Source of the DNA: Arion vulgaris
Taxonomy: Eukaryota > Mollusca > Gastropoda > Stylommatophora > Arionidae
Direction of reading: 5' to 3'
Assembly (NCBI GenBank): GCA_020796225.1
Contig: CM036761.1
Span: forward strand, 37,880,428 to 37,944,427
DNA: 64,000 bases
Shown here: positions 53,588 through 63,940 of the stretch, piece by piece
Layout: each line of letters begins with the position of its first letter
How positions within the stretch are numbered: position 1 is the first letter of the stretch
Notes under the pieces: generated by a model
Database searches by the model: none
Seen by the model: the letters and a program-made list of their open reading frames with translations, nothing else
Told to the model about the DNA's origin: nothing
Made by a program: the position numbers and the translations under genes

Positions 53588-53955
53588 AATACATTATTAT
53601 AGTTTTACAAAGCACACAAACAGTATACAGTGACTTTCCGATAAAAAGGCCTTTATCAAGCAAATGATACAGGGTGTTCAAGATAAAAGTGGCCTGTGAA
53701 TGGAGTAAATCTGGCATATATTTATGAAAATGAGAAAGTTCAGTTATGACGTAGTATAGGCCAAGGTTGTGTGACGGTATGTAATTGTAGTGCGGAAGGG
53801 GCGATGAACAAATGTGACGTAGGGCGAGCTAGTCAGAACCGGTTTAAATAATAAATAGACACCACGCAATATGTAACTGGCAACTTTCGATTTGTAAATG
53901 GAGCTGCTTTAATCTTGAACATCCTGTACAAATGAAGATAAGAAATTTCAGACTT
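53588..53955 (-). repeat. Penelope-like or other retroelement end, split by MITE copy C
   Basis: tatagttttacaaagcacac, cctttatcaagcaaatga before the MITE and caaatgaagataagaaattt, cagactttc after it match 20265-20380 continuously. Confidence 0.5.
53668..53927 (+). mobile_element. TA-flanked MITE (Tc1/mariner-like), copy C
   Basis: Left TA-cagggtgttcaagataa, right taatcttgaacatcctg-TA (slightly mutated). 260 bp, about as long as copies A and B, with the interior clearly the same family. It inserted into the retroelement end at 53588-53955. Confidence 0.92.
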
Positions 53956-54755
53956 TCTTTAGCCAGACATAACATATACAGTCAGAAATTAACAATATAT
54001 GTGATGTTATAAAGTTGCTTGTCATTTCTAAGACCGATATCCCTTTTCCGTTCATTTATAAAAGTCTGGTGCCCTGCAGTTGTTGATATCATGTTCAAAC
54101 CTTCAATGAAAGTTTGTTTTAAACTTCGACTTGACCATTCTTCCCTGCATATCTCGTTCCTCCTCCTTTCTCCCCTTCTTCCACTTCCTATTTTTCTTGT
54201 TCCTCTTTCTTCTTTTGTTTTTCTTCTTACCAGGAACCGAAAAAAGTCAGTTGTTTACATACATTTTGGCGTTTCGTAGAAAAACTACAATTCTGTCAGT
54301 GAAGTGATGCTTTATGGCATCTTATTGGACAAATTCAAAGTGATCAGTGGTTGGCAACCATTATGTTGCGATGTGAATGGTGTATATGCTTATGGTTTAT
54401 GTGGATTGATTTGATTTTTAAACGCACAAGTTGTTTAACCATCAAGTATTGACATCAAATTCCATATGTATGTAATATCTTAGCCATTACTACATGTATT
54501 GTTCAGTGATCACATGAAGCCTGGTCGTTGAGTTACCTTTCATAAAGTTAAATATTATATTTCACATGGAAAATTTGGTGAAAATATATAGTATATATCG
54601 TTTGGAAAATGCGATGATTCCTGATAGCATTTTCTACTTAGAAATTGGGATAACATTTCGTAGTGTATCCACTTGGAAAATATGATGATTGCTCTAAGTA
54701 TAAATATATTCCACTTCAAAAATGTGATGATTTGATATTATATATCATCATTTTC
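53956..54755. other. Unannotated sequence
   Basis: A pyrimidine-rich tract lies at 54140-54230. Nothing else is recognised. Confidence 0.35.
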
Positions 54756-55205
54756 ATCATCATCATCAAGTAGCTTGTACTTTCCAAAATTAGATCACAT
54801 AACAGAAGTCCTGAAAAACTCTCTATTCTATGCAAGATGACCGGTGTCAGCAGCAGTCATTCTCAGATCGTTAATGACATCTTGCACCCATCATCTTCTA
54901 AGTTTCCCTTTGATTCTTCTTCCAGGCACCATTCCCTCCAAAATTATCTGCTCTAGGCACTTATGTCGTTTGATGTATCCGAAATATTTAAGTTTCCTCG
55001 TTTATGTTCTTTAATAGCCAACTCTCTTTAATATCAAGCTGTTGCAGAACAGAAGAATTTGTTTGTTTCTGTGTCCATGATATTCTAAGTAATTTTCTGT
55101 AGCATTTGCATTCAAAGACACTAATAATCTTCTCTGCCGCTTTGTCAATGGTCCATGTCTCAAAACCATATGTTACAAAGGAAAAACGCAGACAGAAGTA
55201 TATCT
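54756..55205 (-). pseudogene. LINE pol C-terminal fragment (minus)
   Basis: On the minus strand the tail reads as ERGNLKYFGYIKRHKCLEQI, a QREN-type linker with RRSKGNLRRWWVQDV, and DLRMTAADTGHLA. It ends at a gatgatgatgatg tract near 54760. Homologous to 4740-5090. Confidence 0.75.
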
Positions 55206-55214
55206 ATTCAACCT

Positions 55215-55252
55215 AAAAATGGGTTAACTCTTTAAGTTATATATATATATAT
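55215..55252. repeat. (TA)n short tract
   Basis: atatatatatat, directly after the LINE tail. Confidence 0.8.
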
Positions 55253-55735
55253 CAACATCAGGTGCCATGCCGGCTGGCGTAAGTGATCATGGATCTCCAT
55301 AAATCTCTGTCGTTGGTGTTTGCTATCAACCCAGATGTTGACGCTCTACCGTGCCCTGAGGTCAGGCTATCCAACATTTTCTCTCTCCGTCTTCCTCTGT
55401 CTCGTCTACCTTCGATTTTACCGGTTCTCACAATGTGTTCTAAACCTTCCCTCCTCATAACATGTCCGAAAAATGATGACTGCCTCTTTCTTATATTGAT
55501 GATAAGCTTTCTCCGTGTCTTAATCTCATTCAATACCTCTAACATTAGTCATTTTAGCAGTCCATGGGATTCTCATCATTCTTCTGTAAAACCATATTGA
55601 TGTGGCCCTTAGAGATTTTTCGATCTCTGTGTTTATTGTCCACGACTCCCATCCGTATGTCAGTATTGGTTCTATGTAGTACTGAATAACTCGCAATTCT
55701 AATCGGGATTGACAAGAACTTGTTGCAGATAATGC
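55253..55735 (-). pseudogene. LINE pol C-terminal fragment (minus), well preserved end
   Basis: Minus-strand frame MLEVLNEIKTRRKLIINIRK, RQSSFFGHVMRREGLEHIVR, TGKIEGRRDRGRRREKMLDS, and LIANTNDRDLWRSMITYASR. The open run of 95 codons is the longest LINE tail in the window without a stop. Upstream residues continue into 55735 in other frames. Confidence 0.85.
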
Positions 55736-56779
55736 TTATATATATATATATATATTCTTCTCGTAAAATGTGATAACATTTCTAACTGAATATCTAACCT
55801 GATCACATAGCTTAACATAGACGAACAAGATGCTCATTTATTTTATTACCTATTCTGGCATGATTTCTGTTTCTAATCTGTTTTTGTTGTTTCTTGATGA
55901 CATCTGTGCAATCTGTTTCTTGAGTCACTTTATCTACAGGCACATTTCTATGGATTGTTTGTGCCAGTGTCTTCTTTTGTTTTTCATGTTACACCAAAGT
56001 AAAATTGTATTTGTATTTGTACGAGTTTCAATCTAACATTGTAATTGTGTTAAATGTGTTTGTGGGTATGTTTGATATGATTCAGTGCTAGTTTTACATT
56101 TAAATTGTTTTGTATGTGCGTTTGTGCAAGGTGTAATGTAATATTTTTAATGTGTATGTGTATGTGTTTGGTCTGGCCCAGTACAAGTCTTAATCTAACA
56201 TTTCAATTGTATTATTTGTGCGTTTGTGTGTGTGTGTGTGTTTCTGAAATTTGAGTAGACATTGCTTACCTACATTGCTTTCATGCATTTGAAATTGTTT
56301 GAGAGCAAAGCGTCTGGAAACATAACAGGAGATGTATCTTGTTTTTCATTGTGTCATAACAAAATCATGAACAAAAGCACAGAAAAAGAATCAATATTGA
56401 TTAGGAATATGTACCTAGAAGCAATAGCATAACAGATAACTGATATAGATAACAATATTTCAGTTATAAAAGTTATCGATTTTTTAACAAGAACAGGTTT
56501 GCTTTTGTATGTCAATTGTTGACGATAACAAATTTGTTAGTTTTATGTACAGATTACTACCTTAATGTTATTGAAGTTATTTTGTATTTTATTCTTGGAT
56601 TAGTTTAGATATTGTTTCAATTTTTTTCACTATGCTATTTCCCAATAAAATATAAAAAAATATGGGCAGTTTCCCTCTAGAGCTGTAGTTGAGCATCACA
56701 GAGCGTCTTGTGTTTTTTATTTTATTTAAGATGTGTTGGAAGCAGAAATTGTTTATCTGTTTCTTTCTAAGTGACATGT
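55736..56779. other. Unannotated sequence with TG-rich stretch
   Basis: tgtgtgtgtgtg at 56225-56242 and a tatatatata tract at 55738. No supported gene. Confidence 0.4.
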
Positions 56780-56978
56780 ACTAGAATGGAGTGTTGTCAT
56801 GAAAGAAGACGAGAGGAAGACCACGAAAAAGATGGTTAGATGACATAGCAGATTTCATGTCAAAGAGCAAAAATAACAATCACCCAAGCCCTCAGAACAG
56901 CGCAAGACAAAAGCAGAAACCACAGAGTGGACAATAACCCGGTAGCAGTGTGACGACAAAAGAAGAAGAAGAACATAA
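56780..56978 (+). mobile_element. LINE pol end and 3' tail
   Basis: GRPRKRWLDDIADF is encoded at about 56813-56855, then aagagcaaaaataacaatca, cagaacagcgcaagacaaaa, ggtagcagtgtgacgacaaa and agaagaagaagaa. Same tail as 21505 and 23050. Confidence 0.75.
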
Positions 56979-57114
56979 AGAATGGAATTGTTGTTTGAGA
57001 CACGAAGCATGTTTCATAAGTATTAGGTTTATATCCCATGTAAAGCATTTATTCTATCTTCCGGTAATACCTGGTCTTGATGTCAAGAATGAGCTACATA
57101 GTGTCAATACTGAC

Positions 57115-57775
57115 ATAAGGATTCGGGACACGGACAGTAAACAAACAGATCGAAAAATCTCTGGAGGTCAAAAAGATGTGGTCTTACAAAAGAATGATGA
57201 AAAAACCCATGGATTGTTAAAAGGACGAATGTGGGGGGTGTTGAATGAGGTCAAGATACAGAGAAAGCTTTTTATCAATATAAGAAAGAAGCAGTCATTA
57301 TTTTTCCGATATGTAATCAGAAAGGGGGTGTAGCGTCTGTGGCCTAGGGGATAGTGACTCGGTCCCGACGTTCTGAGTTCGAATCACGCTGCGGACATTT
57401 TGGTTGCAAATTGTTTCGAGTGGATTTTACAAAGGACGATGGCACCACCCGTTCAGAAAGCAATGGCAAACTACTGAACGTAATAATTCCTAGAAAATCC
57501 AAACAGCGTTAAGGGGGTTGATTCGCAAAGTCCTGTAAAGGATATACAATTAACTTTTTTAAATTTTAATCAGAAGGGGAGACTTAGAACACATTGTGAC
57601 AATCAGTAAAATCGAAGGTAGACGAGACAGAGGAAGACAGTGAAAGAAAATTTTCGACAGCCTGACTTCATGACACAGAAAAGCGTCAACATCTGAGATG
57701 ATAGCAAACACCAGGAACATAGATTCTTGGAGATACATGATCCCTGGTACAGCATCTGACGATGATAATGAATGT
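57115..57775 (+). pseudogene. LINE pol C-terminal fragment, split by a SINE
   Basis: DTDSKQTDRKISGGQKDVVL, VLNEVKIQRKLFINIRKKQS, LFFRYVIRKG (57120-57327) continues after the SINE as GDLEHIVTISKIEGRRDRGR, IFDSLTS, STSEMIANTRNIDSWRYMI (57580-57755). Same family as 55253-55735. Confidence 0.86.
57328..57566 (+). mobile_element. tRNA-derived SINE, family 4, nested, with target duplication
   Basis: Head gtgtagcgtctgtggcctag, B box gttcgaatcacg, ggttgcaaattgtttcgagt, end tcctgtaaaggatatacaat with a short A/T tail. Flanked by taatcagaaagggg (57314-57327) and taatcagaagggg (57567-57579). Confidence 0.93.
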
Positions 57776-57831
57776 AGAGAAGATCAAGCTTCTAGTCATA
57801 TCGAACACTATGATTTTATTTTATTATTTTT

Positions 57832-57998
57832 TTCGATCCAGAAGCACTTAAGCTGTTCAGCTCTTCGGCTCGGTGCCATGGACATCGTAAATCTAGGGAA
57901 TCTGTGGATTTGTCTGCCATCCCGCGGAATTGAACCCGCACACAGAGGGATAGTCACCCGTAGTGCAACGCGCTACGAACACGCTGGGCAGACGGGCA
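57832..57998 (-). mobile_element. tRNA-derived SINE, family 3 (minus), internally shortened
   Basis: Minus strand: tgcccgtctgcccagcgtgt, B box ggttcaattccgcggg, then one of the two mirrored blocks is missing (about 30 bp) before atgtccatggcaccgagccg and the A tail. aacactat occurs on both sides. Confidence 0.88.
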
Positions 57999-58094
57999 AC
58001 ACTATTATAAAGAGTTGATATGGTGTTTAAATGTGCACGCAAAAAATACTTGACATAATAAAATCAATAACAATAATCTAAAACTCGATACCAG

Positions 58095-58290
58095 TACAAA
58101 AATCATTCATACAAACTAATATTAATTTCTCCAATTTGACACCTCCCCAAAACTACACCGGAGACCATCACCGATGCTACTGAATTCATGCACTATATTT
58201 AACATTTTTTCCAAAGCACACATTGTCAGTTACCTAAGTGCAATGATGATGGTTCAATCAATGTATCAATCAATCAATCAACCATGATCG
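58095..58290 (+). mobile_element. tRNA-derived SINE, family 1, 3' part only
   Basis: ctacaccggagaccatcacc, gatgctactgaattcatgca, taagtgcaatgatgatggtt and an aatcaatcaatcaa tail. Confidence 0.75.
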
Positions 58291-58589
58291 TCTAACAGGT
58301 CAGCTTGAACATTTGCATTGTGCTTGATTTGCTCACTCCAGTTCGGTCGTTAATTTCATGTACAATCAATTCCCTTGTCCACCCATCTTCTACTTCCTCT
58401 CTTCTTCATTCAGGTTTTACTTTAAGTTTCTATGGTTTTGGTCGATCATCAAGATTGTCTTCAAAACAAAGTCATGTTCTACATGTTCATTTTTGCCACT
58501 ATCTATCTTATTCATGGGACATTCTTACAATTTTCTTTACTACTACAAAACTGTAGCTGATATGTCAAGCATTAATAGGAAATACGTGA

Positions 58590-59290
58590 TTACAATAGGT
58601 TTATATACTTCTATGTATATACTTCTATGTACATACTTCTATGTACATACTTCTATTACTATACTTCTATGTACATACTTCTATGTATATACTTCTATGT
58701 ACATACTTCTATGTATATACTTCTATGTATATACTTCTATGTACATACTTCTATGTATATACTTCTATGTATATACTTCTATGTATATACTTCTATGTAA
58801 TACTTCATGTACATACTTCTATGTATATACTTCTATGTACTTATGTACACTTCTATGTATATACTTCTATGTATATACTTCTATGTACATACTTCTATGT
58901 ACATACTTCTATGTATATACTTCTATGTATATACTTCTATGTTCATACTTCTATGTTCATACTTCTATGTACATACTTCTATGTATATACTTCTATGTAC
59001 ATACTTCTATGTACATACTTCTATGTACATGCTTCTTGTACATGCTTCTTGTACATACTTCTTGTACATACTTCTCTAGTATATACTTCTATGTACATAC
59101 TTCTATGTACATACTTCTCTGTACATACTTCTATGTACATACTTCTATGTACATACTTCTATGTACATACTTCTATGTATATACTTCTATGTACATACTT
59201 CTATGTACATACTTCTATGTATATACTTCTATGTACATACTTCTATGTACATACTTCTCTGTACATACTTCTATGTACATACTTCTATGC
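58590..59290. repeat. Minisatellite, 14-bp unit, about 50 copies
   Basis: atacttctatgtac / atacttctatgtat alternate irregularly. Rare variants are gttcat, cttgtac and ctctgtac. Three copies of 14 are divisible by three, so plus frames appear open for up to 352 codons, encoding a FYVYTSMYILLC-type repeat. Confidence 0.96.
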
Positions 59291-59301
59291 ACTGATTCAC
59301 T

Positions 59302-59762
59302 AGGAGGTCTATGTGGCCTAGAGGTTAGGTGCTCGCCTCTCGTGCCAAAAGTACCAGGTTCGATTCCTCGTGAAACCATCTGGATATTTTTTCAGAGATT
59401 CCTGATCTCAGTGTAGGTGAAATCGAGTTCATAGTCCTATCGAAGAAGAACGATAAAACGTAGGTTCTGTGTTCAATTTGAGCACGTAAAAAAACCCTTG
59501 GCATTTAAAATCGAGAAACGCAGGCAGGAAAGCCGCTGCCCGGGAAAAATTCATTAGAAAAAAAAATTTAAAAATTAAATAATCCTACAAAAATATCTTC
59601 ACCATCTTAAAAATGACATCAGGGTCCTCGCCGGTGCTACTGAATTTGTGTACTGCAGCTAAGATCTTCCTGTGTAAGAAAGAGATATGAGGAGATATGG
59701 TTACTCACCAAAGTGCAATGGTGATGGGCATATCAATCTATCAATCAAATAAACCTACAAAC
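59302..59762 (+). mobile_element. tRNA-derived SINE, family 1, full length
   Basis: Head aggtctatgtggcctagagg with A box tggcctagaggttaggtgct and B box ggttcgattcc, then gaaaccatctggatattttt, ctgatctcagtgtaggtgaa, the ctacaaaaatatcttcacca block, tactgcagctaagatcttcc and a caatctatcaatcaa tail. The most complete family 1 copy. Confidence 0.92.
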
Positions 59763-59764
59763 GT

Positions 59765-60012
59765 CTTCTTCTTCGCGTTCGTTCTTTACGACCAATGTTA
59801 TGGTATTACTCTTTGTGATATGTTTCATCTTTGCCAAGAACGTGTATACGTTGCACATTGGTTTGGTAGGCCCCTATACGCATAGACGTTTAGGTCACAT
59901 GCATACGATTTCAGCCAAACCTCCTTAGTCGTCTCTTACGACATGCATGGCTGGTAACAGTGGTTCTATTCTTACACCCCAAATTTGAGCCCCAGTAACC
60001 ACTCGGGCGTTT
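59765..60012 (-). mobile_element. SINE-like repeat, family 6 (minus)
   Basis: Minus strand: gttactggggctcaaatttg, tgtcgtaagagacgactaag, cctatacgcatagacgttta-type block, gaacgcgaagaagaaga tail. Abuts the family 1 SINE. Confidence 0.86.
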
Positions 60013-60057
60013 ACGTCTTTATTAGGTCAGTTTGTGTTTTAATTTTGTCTATGCTCT

Positions 60058-60965
60058 ATTCATTTTCTGATGGCAGACATACAGTTTGTTCTTTGTTTAC
60101 TGAGGAATTTTCTGATAGCAGAAATACAGTTTGTTCTTTGTTTACTGAGGGATTTTCTGATGACATACATTCAGTTTGTTCTTTGTTTACTGAGGAATTT
60201 TCTGATAGCAGACATTCAGTTTGTTCTTTGTTTACTGAGGGATTTTCTGATGTCAGACTTACAGTTTGTTCTTTGTTTACAGAGGGATTTTCTGATGTCA
60301 GACATACAGTTTGTTCTTTGTTTACTGAGGGATTTTCTGATGGCAGACATACAGTTTGTTCTTTATTTACTGAGGGATTTTCTGATGTCAGACTTACAGT
60401 TTGTTCTTTGTTTACTGAGGGATTTTCTGATGGCAGACTTACAGTTTGTTCTTTGTTTACTGAGGGATTTTCTGATGTCAGACTTACAGTTTGTTCTTTG
60501 TTTACTGAGGGATTTTCTGATGTCAGACTTACAGTTTGTTCTTTGTTTACTGAGGGATTTTCTGATGTCAGACATACAGTTTGTTCTTTGTTTACTGAGG
60601 GATTTTCTGATGTCAGACATACAGTTTGTTCTTTGTTTACTGAGGGAATTTCTGATGTCAGACTTACATTTTGTTCTTTGTTTACTGAGGGATTTTCTGA
60701 TGTCAGACATACAGTTTGTTCTTTGTTTACTGAGGGATTTTCTGATGGCAGACATACAGTTTGTTCTTTGTTTACTGAGGGATTTTCTGATGGCAGACAT
60801 ACAGTTTGTTCTTTGTTTACTGAGGGATTTTCTGATGGCAGACTTACAGTTTGTTCTTTGTTTACTGAGGGATTTTCTGATGGCAGACATACAGTTTGTT
60901 CTTTGTTTACTGAGGGATTTTCTGATGTCAGACTTACAGTTTGTTCTTTGTTTACTGAGGATTTT
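60058..60965. repeat. Minisatellite, 45-bp unit, 20 copies
   Basis: gattttctgatggcagacat, acagtttgttctttgtttac, tgagg repeats every 45 bp. Variable positions are mainly ggcaga/gtcaga/agcaga and cat/ctt. The first four units alternate gaggaatt and gagggatt. Plus frames of 349 and 326 codons and a minus frame of 305 codons run through it. Confidence 0.97.
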
Positions 60966-60971
60966 CTACCC

Positions 60972-61245
60972 ATGGCTTCTTCTTCTTTTTCTTCGAACGC
61001 TTCATATCGACAAGTTATTAATCACTCTGTGTGATCTGTATGTGCTCTGAGCCTAAGAGCGATTGTACGCTGTACCAGTTATGCTCCTACAAGTAGGCCA
61101 GAAATCCGATTTAGGCGATTCTTTTTATTTACTAGGTAGCATCCCTAGGTAGCGTCCTACTCTATCGCTTCTTACGACATGACTTGTAAATCGCAGTGGT
61201 ACTATTCTTTGTTCCCTGTCGGGCCGCGGCACCTCACAGGCGCCT
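60972..61245 (-). mobile_element. SINE-like repeat, family 5 (minus)
   Basis: Minus strand: gtgccgcggcccgacaggga, tgtcgtaagaagcgatagag, tagtaaataaaaagaatcgc, cttaggctcagagcacatac, gaagaaaaagaagaagaagc tail directly joining the 45-bp array. Confidence 0.85.
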
Positions 61246-61639
61246 TACTCATGGCTAGATCATAAAGCAGCTATCACTAGATGTATTTGGCGTTTCACAA
61301 ATAAGAAATATCACTGAGAGAGTCAGTGTAATCTGTAGCTCCACATTTCTGGTAAATAACGTCGTTTGTTCTGCAGCTGCTTTTTCGTCCAATGAATTAC
61401 AAAAAGTCACTTAAGCCAGTTACACTTCATGTCTAAAGGTCGTTCTGTCCTACGTTGTATTTTCTGCTGGCACGTCTAGTTATGTTCGATCGTAATCTCA
61501 TTCAATGACTAAACAAAGTGATACTTGGTCATGTGACTTTGTGAACTTAGCAAACATTTATCAGGATCGCAAAGCTTACATTTAAGCACTCTGCTATTGA
61601 GGTTTAAACTTGCTGAAATATGCTAACGGCGAAACACGT
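61246..61639. other. Unannotated sequence
   Basis: Nothing recognised. Confidence 0.35.
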
Positions 61640-61765
61640 GAAAACAAAGTACTGTAGTTTTACAAAATACAAAAACAATAAATACATAGCAATGTTTCGA
61701 CCCAAAGGCCTTAACAAACAAAGGATACAACTGAAGTGTCGAATTTCACTTCTTTCACAGCACAC
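61640..61765 (-). repeat. Penelope-like or other retroelement end, diverged
   Basis: gtagttttacaaaatacaaa, acatagcaatgtttcgaccc, aaaggccttaacaaac. Third copy of the 20265 and 53588 repeat. Confidence 0.45.
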
Positions 61766-62290
61766 TACATGTGCTAAGTACTTATGGGATATACTAGAAA
61801 TATAGATGGGTCGATTGAAGCCAGTTGTATAGCAATGCCCGATTTAACTACACACAACCAGACTCGTTAATTAATTAAAAAGGTCAGTATTGATTTCTTC
61901 ACATGAAAAATGGTATCTGGCAGCAGTACTCAGCAATTACAGACACATTTATTCCTGGGTCAAAAAAGATCGTAATCGTTCATACTGAAGGTCAGCAAGA
62001 GAGAATAGATAAGAGACAAAGTACAGCACTATATGTAATGAAATATGTTATCATATATTGAAGAATATATATCTCTTGAAAGATAAAAGTGTATCGATAA
62101 AGACAAGAACATATTTGACTACATATGTACTATAGCTTTTTATATAAATGAAATCATCTTCTTCGAACGTTCCATAGAAGCGAAACATGGACAGTTAACA
62201 CAGAGCTTCGTGAGAAGCTGTACGGAGAGACGGAGTCCCTAAATACAACGGTACAATTCATGATAAAATTTGGTTCATTGGTCTAGGCGG
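61766..62290. other. Unannotated sequence
   Basis: Nothing recognised. Confidence 0.35.
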
Positions 62291-62306
62291 GGATCGACAG
62301 AGAGAG

Positions 62307-62568
62307 AGAGAGAGAGAACGGTCCATATCGATCACTTGTTAACCACTCTGTGTGATTTGTATGTCATCTGAGTCTAAGAGCGATTGCACGTTGTGCCTGT
62401 TATGAGCCTACAAGTAGGACAGTACATCCGATTTCTGCGATGCTTTTTATTTACTAGGGTAGCTTCATTAGGTCCTACTTCATTCGCCTCTCACGACATG
62501 TCTTGTAGATCACAGTGGTATTATTCTTTGCTTTCCTTCCGGTCCCCGGAACTACACGGGCGATGTAA
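62307..62568 (-). mobile_element. SINE-like repeat, family 5 (minus)
   Basis: Minus strand: gtagttccggggaccggaag, tgtcgtgagaggcgaatgaa, tagtaaataaaaagcatcgc, cttagactcagatgacatac. Its tail meets a gagagaga tract at 62298. Confidence 0.84.
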
Positions 62569-62594
62569 ATGAACTGAAAAATATATATATTCCT

Positions 62595-62905
62595 CTAGTA
62601 TCGTTAAACGTTACATAAAGCCTGAAAGCAATTTCTCCATACCGCTCTGTTCTGGGCAATTGGCTTAATCTCTTCCATGGAATTGAGTCCGATATTTCTT
62701 GCCTCTATCAGCAAAGTTGGTTTCATGGTTTCCTATGACATTTGTTCTTTCTGGACCATTTGCCCTCACTTCAATGCCTGCTTTGGTATTCTGTGATCAT
62801 ATCTTCTTAAGGTATGCACAATATATCTCCATCTTTTCCTTCTTATAATAGTGTTTCCTAGTGGTTGATCAGACATTTCTCTTTTTTCATCACCTCTCCC
62901 GAATT
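62595..62905 (-). pseudogene. LINE pol C-terminal fragment (minus)
   Basis: Minus-strand RRKRWRYIVHTLRRYDHRIP and KQALK, then a degraded ARNIGLNSMEEI tail. Same family as 45585-46278. Confidence 0.78.
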
Positions 62906-62984
62906 CAAAATGAAAGCATAATGTGCGTGATTTCACTATCAATGACACTGTGGTCAAGAATATTCCAGTGCTAAATCGAAACAA

Positions 62985-63315
62985 TACTTATGTATGACTG
63001 AAAATTATGGACAATAAGCAAACAGTCAATAAGATCGCTGAAAGCCTCCGAGATGTGATTTTACAAAAGAATATTTAAGTCAACGGATAACGAGAAGAAA
63101 TAGATATGGATGTAAATGAGACATATTCAAAAATAGACCGGATCACATGAATAATAACTAGAAAATTGATTTTCTTCAAAAACGTAATGAGGAGAGGAGT
63201 TGATAGCATCTAGTGACAACGGCCAAAATAAATGGAAGGAGAGATCATGGAAGACAGAGAAGATCTTGGTTGGTCTGAAATCTTGGTTTGAAAAAATATC
63301 ACGTAGTTGTTGACA
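62985..63315 (+). pseudogene. LINE pol C-terminal fragment, heavily decayed
   Basis: NKQTVNKIAESLRDVILQKN, IITRKLIFFKNVMRRG parallel the 57120-57327 sequence (NKQTDRKISGGQKDVVLQKN, KLFINIRKKQ). Many stops. Confidence 0.6.
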
Positions 63316-63689
63316 AATGTCCGTTTATATTAAGGAACTTACTCTACATGATTCATAATAAAAGTGCTTTAACATGCCCAGTGTAATTTTAGAATGAAAT
63401 TTCTATAACAACACTAGTACTAAATCAATAATGAAAGTCACGCTTAACGGTAGCACACATGACATATTGATACCGCACCATTGCATGATTTACTCAACTG
63501 GTCACACCAGCTGTAGGTGACAGAGAAGATCTAACATTGTTCAGAGTAGAACACTATTCAATTATTCATGGATAACTCTGAATCCTTTTCCAATATTGTG
63601 ATGTGTTTGTCTCCCGTGCAGAAAACCAGTTCTTTCAGTTGTAAATGTATTCCTACTATAATCTCTGAACTTGTATTAGTCCCTAACTT
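63316..63689. other. Unannotated sequence
   Basis: Nothing recognised. Confidence 0.35.
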
Positions 63690-63940
63690 GTGTCGTTCGT
63701 GTGTTGCCGGGCCTGCAAGGAGAGCAAAGAATAGTAACACTGCGACATACAATGCATGTCGGAAGAGCCGACTGAGATAGGGACATAGGAACGCTACCTA
63801 GTAAATAAAAAGCATAGCAGAAATCGGATGTTCTGGTCTACTTGTAGGTTCATAATTTGCATAATGTAGAATCGCTCTTAGGCTCAGATCACATACGAAT
63901 AACAAAGAGTGGTTTAACAAGTAGTCGAATAATAAGAGAA
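63690..63940 (+). mobile_element. SINE-like repeat, family 5
   Basis: gttgccgggcctgcaaggag, tgtcggaagagccgactgag, tagtaaataaaaagcatagc, cttaggctcagatcacatac, ataacaaagagtggtttaac, and a degraded purine-rich tail. Confidence 0.82.

Noticed and set aside
54019..54279. 86-codon frame with a hydrophobic C-terminal half
   Set aside because: The hydrophobic part comes from a pyrimidine-rich tract (ctcctttctcc-type). No homology recognised.
58358..59416. 352-codon frame rich in Tyr and Cys that looks like a multi-pass membrane protein
   Set aside because: It is the translation of a 14-bp minisatellite joined to a SINE, with no independent coding evidence.
59985..61050. 349-codon repeat protein candidate
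   Set aside because: Unit variation is at non-synonymous sites, the opposite strand is equally open, and both ends of the frame run into SINE-like sequence.
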